Positions 24,728 to 31,031 of a stretch of 38,144 nt of DNA are shown piece by piece (the stretch's first letter is position 1; every line of letters begins with the position of its first letter). The stretch is from SG8-39 sp041558415. GTDB taxonomy: Bacteria > Pseudomonadota > Gammaproteobacteria > Burkholderiales > SG8-39. Made by a program: the position numbers and the translations under genes. The stretch is from the NCBI GenBank assembly GCA_041558415.1, contig JBFFEY010000025.1, positions 1 to 38,144 on the forward strand. The letters are read 5' to 3'. The notes beneath the pieces are model-generated. The model did no database searches, had not been told where the DNA came from, and saw nothing but the letters and a program-made list of their open reading frames with translations.

Positions 24728-24757
24728 AAAAAGCCCCGCGGTCGCGGGGCTTTTTTT
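24728..24757. terminator. Rho-independent terminator (bidirectional) after the FadL-type porin gene
   Basis: A perfect 13-base inverted repeat (AAAAAGCCCCGCG / CGCGGGGCTTTTT) with a two-base loop is flanked by T-runs on both strands. It lies 20 bases after the porin stop on the minus strand and isolates the lipoate-ligase set downstream. Confidence 0.95.
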
Positions 24758-24776
24758 CGGGCGTTGCGGCGCGTGC

Positions 24777-26138
24777 TCAGTAGCGCTTGGCCCAGGCGAT
24801 GCCGAGCGAATTCTGCGACATCTCGATCGTCTCGGTGCCGCCGACGTTGAAGTAGGGGTTCGTCGCCGGTCCGGACACCGAGTTCTTGAAGCCGTGCATG
24901 TAGGCCATGGTGATCTCGGAGTTGCCCTCGAGGCCATAGGTGAAGCCGAGCGTGATGTGATCCTCGATGACGCCCGGTGCGAGGATGTTGAAGGTGACGT
25001 CGCGCGCCTCGATCGGGTTGTCGCTGTGGTTGTAGCCGGCGCGCAGCGTGAGGCGCTGGTTCCACTGATACTCGATGCCGAGCTTGTAGGCGTTCACGTT
25101 CTGCCAGCCGAAGCCGATGCTCGAGCCGCTCGCCCCAAGGCAGGCGGCTCCCGCACCGGGCCCGAAAGGCGGGTTCGGCGCGCAGCCCGGCTGATTGCTC
25201 GGATTGCCGACCGAAGCGATCTTGTTGTAGTTGATGCGCTGATAGTCGAAGGCGATGGTCCACTGGTCCGTCGGCTTGAAGGCGACGCCGAGGTTGTAGT
25301 TCTCCGGAATGTCGAAGCCGCCCTGCTCGGCGAACAGGCCCTTGTACTTGTCGAACTCGTCCATGTGGATCTTGCTCGAGTAGGCCACGCCGATCGAGAA
25401 CTGCGGCGTGATCTCGCCGTAGTAGCCGATGCGCACGCCGTAACCCCAGCTCGTGTCGTGGCCGTTGTTCGACAAGTTGCTCGGCGACGAGGAGATCTGC
25501 GCGAACGGCTGGATGCCGTAGGCCTTGAACTTCTGGTAGGCGATGAGCGGAGACACGCCGATCGAATGCTTCGGCGCGACCTTGTAGGCGATGGTCGGCG
25601 CGATGATGAGCTGCTCGAGGTTGACCCCGAGCTGCCCCGGACCGCAGAGCAGGTTTGCCGATTTCACGCCGGTGGGCATCGGGCCGCCGAAGGCCGGCGG
25701 AATGCAGTTGCCCGGATCGATCTGCCCCGGCTTGTAGTCGGTGTTCATGCCGCCGTTTGCGTACACCGTTACGCCGAGCGACAGGTCCGGCCGCAGCATG
25801 TAGTTGAAGGCGAACTCGGGGATGAAGAAGTTTTCGCTCTCGTTGCCGTCCGCCGAGCCGTCGAGCAGGCCGAAGCCGCCCGTGCTGCCCTCGCGCTTCG
25901 ACGAGCGATCGGGCCGGAACCAGTCGAGACCAACCTCGACGCGGTTGCCGACGAAGGCCATCGTCGCCGGGTTGACTGCGCCGCCGTAGGCGTCGGTGGT
26001 CATCGCGGTCGACGCGCCACCGCGGCCCTTCGCCTTCATGCCGTAGCCATGCTGAAAATAGCCGTCGGTCGCCAGCGCCGCCTGCGAGCCGAAAACACCT
26101 GCCGCCGCGAGAGCCGCGGCAATCACGCCTCTTTTCAT
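24777..26138 (-). CDS. Outer membrane protein transport protein (OmpP1/FadL/TodX family)
   Basis: This 453-residue outer-membrane beta-barrel imports hydrophobic compounds such as long-chain fatty acids or aromatics. A signal peptide (MKRGVIAAALAAAGVFGSQA) is followed by ATDGYFQHGYGMKAKGRGGA, the usual FadL plug region, then AYGGAVNPATMAFVGNRVEV. Many alternating amphipathic strands follow. The chain ends with SQNSLGIAWAKRY, a barrel-terminal strand, although the last residue is tyrosine rather than the more common phenylalanine. Four cysteines sit in predicted loops. GGGGAGAG (read on the minus strand) precedes the ATG. It lies 40 bases downstream of the DsrE2-like gene and may share its transcript. 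FadL-type porins near sulfur genes have been suggested to help hydrophobic sulfur uptake, which is speculative here. Confidence 0.93.
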   Translation of the reverse strand: MKRGVIAAALAAAGVFGSQAALATDGYFQHGYGMKAKGRGGASTAMTTDAYGGAVNPATMAFVGNRVEVGLDWFRPDRSSKREGSTGGFGLLDGSADGNESENFFIPEFAFNYMLRPDLSLGVTVYANGGMNTDYKPGQIDPGNCIPPAFGGPMPTGVKSANLLCGPGQLGVNLEQLIIAPTIAYKVAPKHSIGVSPLIAYQKFKAYGIQPFAQISSSPSNLSNNGHDTSWGYGVRIGYYGEITPQFSIGVAYSSKIHMDEFDKYKGLFAEQGGFDIPENYNLGVAFKPTDQWTIAFDYQRINYNKIASVGNPSNQPGCAPNPPFGPGAGAACLGASGSSIGFGWQNVNAYKLGIEYQWNQRLTLRAGYNHSDNPIEARDVTFNILAPGVIEDHITLGFTYGLEGNSEITMAYMHGFKNSVSGPATNPYFNVGGTETIEMSQNSLGIAWAKRY

Positions 26139-26178
26139 TTTCCTCTCCCCTGATGGCGCCTTGCGCGCGCCTTTCTTA

Positions 26179-26793
26179 TCAAATGAACAGACTCACATCC
26201 GCGTCGCGCGCCATCGGCAGGAAGGTCGCGGCGCCGACGTACTCCTTCACCTCCGGCAGGAAGTCCTCGTGCTTGAAGCCGAACAGGTCCACCGTCATCT
26301 GGCAGCCGATCAGATTGACACCGGCCTCGATGCACAGACCGCGCAGTTCGCTGATGTCGGCCACGCCCTTGTTCTTGATGGTCTGGCGCATGAGCGTCGT
26401 CGCCATCGCTTCGAAGCCCGGCACCGCCTGCACCGCGCTCGGAATATTCCAGCTGATGCCCTGAAACCAGTCCGGGCCGAAAGGCATCTTCATCGGCATC
26501 GCCGGGTTGCCGAGCGGGCTGACGTGCAGGTCGGAGATGTCCTTCCTGAGCAGCGTCAGGCCGTAGAACGTGAAGAACATCGACACGTTCCAGCCGAGCG
26601 CGGCCGCGGTCGACGAAAGGATGAACGGCGGATAGGCCCAGTCGAGCGTGCCCTTGGTGGCGATGATGGTCATCGACGGCGTGCTCTCGGCTTTGCGCTT
26701 CTCGAGCGCGGCTTCGAGTTTCTGCGGCAGCAGCTCGTCCAGACGCTGCTTGATCAGGTCGTCGATCAGTGCGGTGTTCGGTGCGGCGTCCAT
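26179..26793 (-). CDS. DsrE/DsrF/DrsH-like (DsrE2-type) sulfur-carrier protein
   Basis: This 204-residue protein matches the DsrE2 group of peroxiredoxin-like sulfur-transfer proteins that accompany TusA and rhodanese in sulfur oxidisers. The N-terminal helix (LIDDLIKQRLDELLPQKLEA) is followed by TIIATKGTLDWAYPPFILSS, where the DsrE fold begins, and NVSMFFTFYGLTLLRKD. Two cysteines near the end (Cys154 and Cys164 in LCIEAGVNLIGCQMTVDLFG) are in the expected reactive region and could carry persulfide sulfur. GGAGGAG precedes the ATG at good spacing. It is the upstream neighbour of the porin and lies about 2 kb from tusA. It probably exchanges sulfur with TusA, by family knowledge. Confidence 0.88.
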   Translation of the reverse strand: MDAAPNTALIDDLIKQRLDELLPQKLEAALEKRKAESTPSMTIIATKGTLDWAYPPFILSSTAAALGWNVSMFFTFYGLTLLRKDISDLHVSPLGNPAMPMKMPFGPDWFQGISWNIPSAVQAVPGFEAMATTLMRQTIKNKGVADISELRGLCIEAGVNLIGCQMTVDLFGFKHEDFLPEVKEYVGAATFLPMARDADVSLFI

Positions 26794-26813
26794 GCTGTCT
26801 CCTCCGACGGTCG

Positions 26814-26858
26814 GCCCCCTGCCAGGGGGCGGTGCATTTAAGTATCAGAATTTACTGA
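26814..26858 (-). promoter_or_regulatory. Leader hairpin and palindrome upstream of the DsrE2-like gene
   Basis: A perfect eight-base inverted repeat with a one-base centre (GCCCCCTG-C-CAGGGGGC, 26814-26830) lies 20 bases before the ATG, just above the GGAGGAG. Above it, TCAG-N6-CTGA (26845-26858) sits in a short AT-rich patch that also holds possible -10 sequences. The GC hairpin could affect translation, and the TCAG/CTGA site could be an operator. No regulator is recognised. Confidence 0.4.
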
Positions 26859-27010
26859 AATAGCCCGCCTTTGCCTAGGGGATCGCGGCAAAGCCTTTTT
26901 ATCTCCGGATCAGTGTGGCGCCGGCCCCTACGAACCGAGGGCCGCAAGGCCGATGCCGGCTTGATCCCGCTCAATCCCGGTAAGATGGCGGCCTTTATGC
27001 TGAGGGCGCC

Positions 27011-27694
27011 ATGAAAGTACGCGACGTGATGACCCCCAATGTCGTATCGGTTCGCGCCGACATGACGGTGCCCGAAATCGCCAAGCTCATGCTCGAGCGG
27101 CGCATCAGCGCCGTCCCCGTGGTCGACGACAGGGAACACGTGGTGGGCGTCATCAGCGAAGGGGATCTCATCCGGCGCCCCGAGCTCGGCACCGACAGGC
27201 CGCGCTCGCGCTGGCTGCGCTTTTTCATGTCCGACGAGGAACGCGCGCACGACTACATCAAGACTCACGGCCTGCACGCCCGCGACGTCATGTCGCGGCC
27301 GGTGGTCAGCGTGTCGCCCGAGGCCTCGCTCACCGACGTCGTCAATCTCATGACCGCGCGCCACATCAAGCGCGTCATGGTGCTCGAGCAGCACAAGCTG
27401 GCGGGCGTGGTCACGCGCACCGACCTGCTGCGCGCTCTGCACGCGCGCGAGGCGCTGCCGACCGAAGCCGTGCCGCAGAACGACGCCGGCATCCGCACGC
27501 ACATCCTGAAGACGATCGACGACCAGCCCTGGGCGGCGAGCGCGATCATCAACGTTCAGGTCACCGACGGCACCGCGTATCTCTGGGGTGTGGTGGACTC
27601 GGACGAGCAGCGCAAGGCCATCCTGGTCGCCGTCGAAGGCGTGCCCGGCGTGCGCGCGATCGAGGACCACCTCGGCAAGGTGCTCGCCGGCTGA
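27011..27694 (+). CDS. CBS-domain pair with C-terminal BON domain
   Basis: This 227-residue cytosolic protein starts MKVRDVMTPNVVSVRADMTV. CBS domain 1 spans about 1-60 (VPVVDDREHVVGVISEGDLI). CBS 2 spans about 90-145 (RDVMSRPVVSVSPEASLTDV, ending GVVTRTDLLRAL). A BON domain follows at about 155-225 with INVQVTDGTAYLWGVVDSDE and AIEDHL. CBS pairs bind adenine nucleotides and act as energy sensors, while BON domains bind lipids or membranes. The combination is common in proteobacteria with no known target. It is divergent from the DsrE2-like gene, and GAGG precedes the ATG. Confidence 0.92.
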   Translation: MKVRDVMTPNVVSVRADMTVPEIAKLMLERRISAVPVVDDREHVVGVISEGDLIRRPELGTDRPRSRWLRFFMSDEERAHDYIKTHGLHARDVMSRPVVSVSPEASLTDVVNLMTARHIKRVMVLEQHKLAGVVTRTDLLRALHAREALPTEAVPQNDAGIRTHILKTIDDQPWAASAIINVQVTDGTAYLWGVVDSDEQRKAILVAVEGVPGVRAIEDHLGKVLAG

Positions 27695-27719
27695 CGCGAG
27701 CCCCTGCGGCGCAGCCCGC

Positions 27720-27938
27720 CTAGCGCCCGGCCTTGACGTCGTCGCCTTCCATCTGGCGAAGGATGTTGTGCAGGACGTGCGGTGCATCCTGCCGGCGAAC
27801 AGGCCGAGCGTGATCGCCGCCGCGGTGCTCATCTGCACGTACTCCGGCGAGCGCATGTCCGGCGTGCGCACATGCGGGTTCGGCCGAGTAGAAGTTCAGC
27901 GGCTGAACGTCCCCGGCGCTCTGCGCAGCGGCGTCCAC
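27720..27938 (-). pseudogene. Small gene disrupted by two compensating frameshifts
   Basis: From a GTG at 27938 to a TAG at 27720, 73 codons are in frame overall, but the middle makes protein-like sense only in another frame. The first part gives SAGDVQPLNFYSAEP. After about 27877 (an extra base in a GGG run) the second frame gives HVRTPDMRSPEYVQMSTAAA, then ITLGLFAGRM. From about 27783 the first frame resumes with PHVLHNILRQMEGDDVKAGR and stop. The composite is a coherent protein of about 72 residues with balanced composition, unlike the arginine-rich antisense frames nearby. Either it is a decayed gene (or the scar of a larger one), or the sequence has two single-base errors. No family is recognised with confidence. 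Confidence 0.45.
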
Positions 27939-27949
27939 GGGCGCCCCGA

Positions 27950-28441
27950 CTAGAACTCGATGTCGGTACGGATCGCCGCGATGCCCGCCGCGGCGCATTT
28001 GTCGTCGGCCTCGCCGCCCGGCGCGCCCGACACGCCGATCGCGCCGAGCAGCGAGCCACTCGCCTCGATCTGCATGCCGCCGCCGACCGCGGCCACCCCG
28101 GGCAGATGGCGCACGCCGCTTTGCGGCTTGCCCGCCTGGGTCAGCTCGGCGAGCTCGCTGGTGTTGGCGCGGAAGCTCACCGCGCTCCAGGCCTTGGAGC
28201 GCGCCATGCGCGGCGTGTGCGCGCCGGCGTAGCGGTCGCGCAGCAGCACCTGCACCACGCCCATGCGATCGACCACCGCGATCGCAACCTGGTAGCCCGC
28301 GTCGCGGCAGCTCTTCAGTGCCGCCTGCGCCGCCTTGAGGGCCGTTTCCGGCGTCATCAGTTTGATCTGGTGTGTGGCTTCACCCTGCGCCGCGCCCGCC
28401 AGCAACGCGCTGGCGACGGCGACCATCAGTCTGGTTTTCAT
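27950..28441 (-). CDS. GlcG/HbpS-like heme-binding family protein (exported)
   Basis: This 163-residue protein has a signal peptide (MKTRLMVAVASALLAGAAQG) and then a complete GlcG/HbpS domain. LMTPETALKAAQAALKSCRD, VAIAVVDRMGVVQVLLRDRY, HTPRMARSKAWSAVSFRANT and LLGAIGVSGAPGGEADDKCA show the family pattern, ending in ACAL-type small residues. HbpS of Streptomyces binds heme and responds to redox stress, and GlcG lies in glycolate operons. The periplasmic location here suggests a binding or sensing role. GGGAGG precedes the ATG at 28441. Its start overlaps a truncated FAD-oxidoreductase ORF by four bases. It appears to be the only intact gene between tusA and the CBS-BON gene. Confidence 0.88.
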   Translation of the reverse strand: MKTRLMVAVASALLAGAAQGEATHQIKLMTPETALKAAQAALKSCRDAGYQVAIAVVDRMGVVQVLLRDRYAGAHTPRMARSKAWSAVSFRANTSELAELTQAGKPQSGVRHLPGVAAVGGGMQIEASGSLLGAIGVSGAPGGEADDKCAAAGIAAIRTDIEF

Positions 28442-28611
28442 CTCTCGAGCCTCCCTGGTTCGTTGATTTGCGGCTCTGCCGCGTAGTACTCGTCGAAGGC
28501 GATCCAGCCGGCGCGGTGCGTCTCGTCGCACGCCGCGCGCGCCGCGGCCGCCGCCGCGCTGGATCCGGCCGGACCCAGGCCGACGACGAGCACGTCGACT
28601 GCGCGCCGCAT
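28438..28611 (-). pseudogene. Internally deleted FAD-dependent oxidoreductase remnant
   Basis: This 57-codon ORF begins with ATG at 28611. Its first 25 residues are a textbook dinucleotide-binding start: RRAVDVLVVGLGPAGSSAAA (GxGPAGSSAA). It should continue for 300-400 residues in an FAD-dependent oxidoreductase of the geranylgeranyl-reductase or similar type. Instead it passes directly into CDETHRAGWIAFDEYYAAEP and ends GRLER, overlapping the GlcG-like start by four bases as an intact upstream gene would. The likeliest reading is an in-frame internal deletion that removed most of the enzyme and kept both ends. It could still be translated but cannot be an oxidoreductase. Confidence 0.55.
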
Positions 28612-28615
28612 GGCC

Positions 28616-28709
28616 TCAGCCCGCCACGACCGCGATATTTGCCAAACGGCCGCGCCGACGCCGCTCGCTGGCCACGATGAGCGCCGGATCGATGCCGGCG
28701 CTCGCAGTC
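28616..28709 (-). pseudogene. C-terminal remnant of an unidentified gene next to tusA
   Basis: Right after the tusA stop, a frame different from tusA reads SAGIDPALIVASERRRRGRL then ANIAVVAG and a TGA at 28616-28618, four bases before the truncated FAD-oxidoreductase ATG. That position is where the 3' end of an upstream operon gene would be. There is no start codon or ribosome site of its own. It reads like the last 30 residues of a protein whose remainder was deleted up to the edge of tusA. The family is not recognised, and composition alone is weak evidence. Confidence 0.35.
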
Positions 28710-28937
28710 CTACTTGCGCTTGAGCAAGAAGGTGAACTCCTTGTTCGCCTCGCTCGAGGACAGGAGTTCGTTGCCCGTCTGCTTGGCGAAGGCCTCGAAA
28801 TCCTTCACCGAGCCCGGATCGGTCGCGATGATTTTCAGCACCTGGCCGGACTGCATGTCGGTGAGCGACTTCTTCGCCCGGAGGATGGGCAGCGGGCAGT
28901 TCAGGCCGCGTGCGTCGAGTTCCTTGTCGAACTGCAT
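28710..28937 (-). CDS. tusA: Sulfurtransferase TusA family protein
   Basis: This 75-residue sulfur carrier starts MQFDKELDARGLNCPLPILR. Cys14 in the CPxP motif carries a persulfide. The remainder is the two-layer alpha/beta TusA fold with SGQVLKIIATDPGSVKDFEA. In sulfur oxidisers TusA passes sulfane sulfur between rhodanese, DsrE-type proteins and the Dsr or sHdr enzymes; in others it serves tRNA thiolation. An ATG at 28943 would add two residues, but GGAG lies directly before that one and six to seven bases before 28937, so the inner start is preferred. It lies between soeABC and the remnants, and about 2 kb from the DsrE2-like gene. Confidence 0.93.
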   Translation of the reverse strand: MQFDKELDARGLNCPLPILRAKKSLTDMQSGQVLKIIATDPGSVKDFEAFAKQTGNELLSSSEANKEFTFLLKRK

Positions 28938-28963
28938 GGTCATCTCCGTGAATAGGGACGCCT

Positions 28964-28992
28964 TTTATAAGACACCGAGACAGCCGTTACAA
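28964..28992 (-). promoter_or_regulatory. Candidate tusA promoter
   Basis: On the minus strand TTGTAA (28987-28992) is followed after exactly 17 bases by TATAAA (28964-28969), five of six to the -10 consensus. Transcription would start about 20 bases before the tusA ATG. It indicates that tusA is expressed separately from soeABC. Another AT-rich patch (about 29045-29075) lies further up. Confidence 0.6.
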
Positions 28993-29139
28993 CCATCGGT
29001 TCCGATTCGCTGCGACGACGCGGAAACCCTGCTCGCGTCAGCTGCTTTGATAAGTGTTCTCTAATATACCAAAAGCCACTCGGGCGGGGCATCGCCGACG
29101 CCCGCTGCACCGCAACACGCGCGTCCCCTGCCGTTCGGA

Positions 29140-30090
29140 CTACGCAAGCGCCCGGTAGTAAAGGTTCTGCGGGTGGTTGGCCTCGGCGAAAAAATACCAG
29201 CGCTCGGCGAGCAGCCCTGCCCACTGCACCAGCGGCGCCGCCACGAACCATACGAGCGCGCCCTGCGCCAGGCCGGCGGCGAGCAGCGCGAGCGGCAGGC
29301 CGAACGCGGCGCCCAGAAAGGCCCATTTCACGGCACGCAGGAACGCCGCCGACCGGCCGTGGAAGAACTCGCGCGTGTTGAACGAGCCGCCCAGGAACCC
29401 CGCGGCGCGCTGCTCGATCTTCGGATGCTTGACGCCGATGGCGGTGGCGAGCGTCGACTTGTGCCGCAGGCGCGCGTTGCGCAGCAGCGCGGTACCGCGG
29501 CCGAACAGGCCGAGCGCGGTGAGCGCAAGCGCAGCGAGCGCGAAACCCGTGGCCGCCGCGAGCCCGTCGATCCGCGCCAAAGCTGCGGCGAGCGAAAAGC
29601 CCGATGCCGCGCCAAGCACGGTGAAATTGACGACCGTGAGCGGTGTCGCCCACTCCTGCAGGAAACGCAGGCAGGCGTAGATCATCCCGGTGCACACATA
29701 GAGCGCCACGCAGGCGAGCGCGCCGAGCAACCCGATCCACGCGAGCTGCGCACGCAGCACGCCGCCCGCCTCGAGATGCGCAAAGCCGTAGAGCGCCACC
29801 AGCGCCATCAGCACGGGCAGTACGATCACCTCGCGCGACAGCCACGAGCTGCGCCATTGCGCGGCGCTGCGCCAGGCGCGCAGCGGCCGGCCGAGGTGGA
29901 AGAACGACGCGGCGAGCCCCGCGACCAGCAGTGCCAGCGCCAGCGCCGCGGCCCGCGCGACGAAAGGATCCGGCAGCGCGCCCCAGACAGCGAAGCGCGC
30001 ACCCAGCGCCTGCGCCAGCAGCGCGAGAAAGAGTCCCTGCCCGGCGCCGATCAGCGTCGTGAGGAAAATGACCGAAAACGCGGGGTGCAT
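29140..30090 (-). CDS. soeC: SoeC-like membrane anchor (DmsC family)
   Basis: This 316-residue integral membrane protein has about eight hydrophobic helices. The DmsC family features are clear: HPAFSVIFLTTLIGAGQGLF at the start, ASFFHLGRPLRAWRSAAQWR, SSWLSREVI, and FAEANHPQNLYYRALA at the end. DmsC-type subunits anchor a cytoplasmic or periplasmic molybdoenzyme and exchange electrons with quinones. Here it completes an ABC set with SoeB and SoeA, four bases after soeB. The family also serves DMSO or polysulfide reductases, so the sulfite role rests on the A-subunit resemblance and the sulfur neighbours. Confidence 0.85.
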   Translation of the reverse strand: MHPAFSVIFLTTLIGAGQGLFLALLAQALGARFAVWGALPDPFVARAAALALALLVAGLAASFFHLGRPLRAWRSAAQWRSSWLSREVIVLPVLMALVALYGFAHLEAGGVLRAQLAWIGLLGALACVALYVCTGMIYACLRFLQEWATPLTVVNFTVLGAASGFSLAAALARIDGLAAATGFALAALALTALGLFGRGTALLRNARLRHKSTLATAIGVKHPKIEQRAAGFLGGSFNTREFFHGRSAAFLRAVKWAFLGAAFGLPLALLAAGLAQGALVWFVAAPLVQWAGLLAERWYFFAEANHPQNLYYRALA

Positions 30091-30094
30091 GCGG

Positions 30095-30826
30095 TTACCA
30101 GGTCGTCACGTCGTCGAGCGCCGGCGTGCCGGGCGCCGGGCGGGGCAGCTTGCCGTCGACCTTGAGCGGATTGTCGACGCGCATCAGCTCCTCCGGGTGC
30201 ACCGTGATTTCGGTGCGCCGGCGCGGCAGGTAGTGATTCGCGGGCTGCGTGCCCCACTCCGGCATCAGCGCGTAGCCGCCATGCTCGCGGATCGCCACCG
30301 ATACCTCCGAGTCCGGATCGTGCACGTCGCCGAACAGGCGCGCATTCGTCGGGCAGGCCAGCACGCAGGCGGGCTTGCGCTCGGCCGCCGGCAGCGTCGC
30401 ATCGGTGACGCGGTCGACGCACAGCGTGCACTTCTTCATCACCTTCTGCTGCTCGTCCAATTCGCGCACGCCATAGGGACAGGCCCAGGCGCAGTACTTG
30501 CAGCCGATGCACTTGTCGTAGTCGACCAGCACGATGCCGTCCTCGGCGCGCTTGTAGCTCGCGCCGGTCGGGCACACCGGCACGCAGGGCGGGTCCTCGC
30601 AGTGCAGGCAGGACTTCGGGAAGTGCACGGTCTGCGTGTTGGGGAAGCTGCCGACCTCGAAGGTCTGCACACGGTTGAAGAAGGTGCCGCTCGGATCCTC
30701 GCCGTAGGGACGCTCGTCGCCCATCGGGCCCGCGGGGCCCGAGGTGTTCCATTCCTTGCAGCTCGTCACGCAGGCGTGGCAGCCGACGCAGACGTTCAGG
30801 TCGATGACCAGGGCGAGCTGGGTCAT
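30095..30826 (-). CDS. soeB: SoeB-like iron-sulfur electron-transfer subunit
   Basis: This 243-residue ferredoxin-like subunit carries four [4Fe-4S] sets, as in DmsB and SoeB: NVCVGCHACVTSCKEWN, SCLHCEDPPCVPVCPTGA, DKCIGCKYCAWACPYG, and CTLCVDRV paired with ACVLACPTNA. It lies between the molybdopterin subunit and the membrane anchor and wires electrons between them. It has no signal peptide. Its ATG at 30826 is 205 bases after the soeA stop, an unusually wide gap for this operon that holds a large inverted repeat. soeC follows after four bases. Confidence 0.92.
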   Translation of the reverse strand: MTQLALVIDLNVCVGCHACVTSCKEWNTSGPAGPMGDERPYGEDPSGTFFNRVQTFEVGSFPNTQTVHFPKSCLHCEDPPCVPVCPTGASYKRAEDGIVLVDYDKCIGCKYCAWACPYGVRELDEQQKVMKKCTLCVDRVTDATLPAAERKPACVLACPTNARLFGDVHDPDSEVSVAIREHGGYALMPEWGTQPANHYLPRRRTEITVHPEELMRVDNPLKVDGKLPRPAPGTPALDDVTTW

Positions 30827-30881
30827 GACAGGCGCGCCTCCGCGCGACGACGAAGCTCGGCCGCAAAACAAGGCCAATACA

Positions 30882-30963
30882 TCTCCCGACTTTGTTGCAT
30901 CTGGCCGGTCATTCGACGCGCCGTGCAAAGTGGTGCACGGCCAGATGCAACAAAGTCGGGAGA
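30882..30963. repeat. Perfect 25-bp inverted repeat between soeA and soeB
   Basis: Left arm 30882-30906 (starts TCTCCCGACTTTGTTGCATC) and right arm 30939-30963 are perfect reverse complements with a 32-base centre. A second hairpin, GCCGTGCA-AAGTGG-TGCACGGC (30920-30941), overlaps the right arm, so two alternative folds exist. A third, CGCCTG-GCGT-CAGGCG, lies at 30990-31005. The flanks share GACGAAGCTC (about 30848-30858 and 31024-31034). The whole block looks like a small mobile or dispersed repeat (MITE- or REP-like) inserted in the operon. No transposase is present. Confidence 0.8.
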
Positions 30964-31031
30964 CCGATGAAAAGCCAAAACGCGCACCGCGCCTGGCGTC
31001 AGGCGTTGGTTTTTCGAGCCTGAGACGAAGC

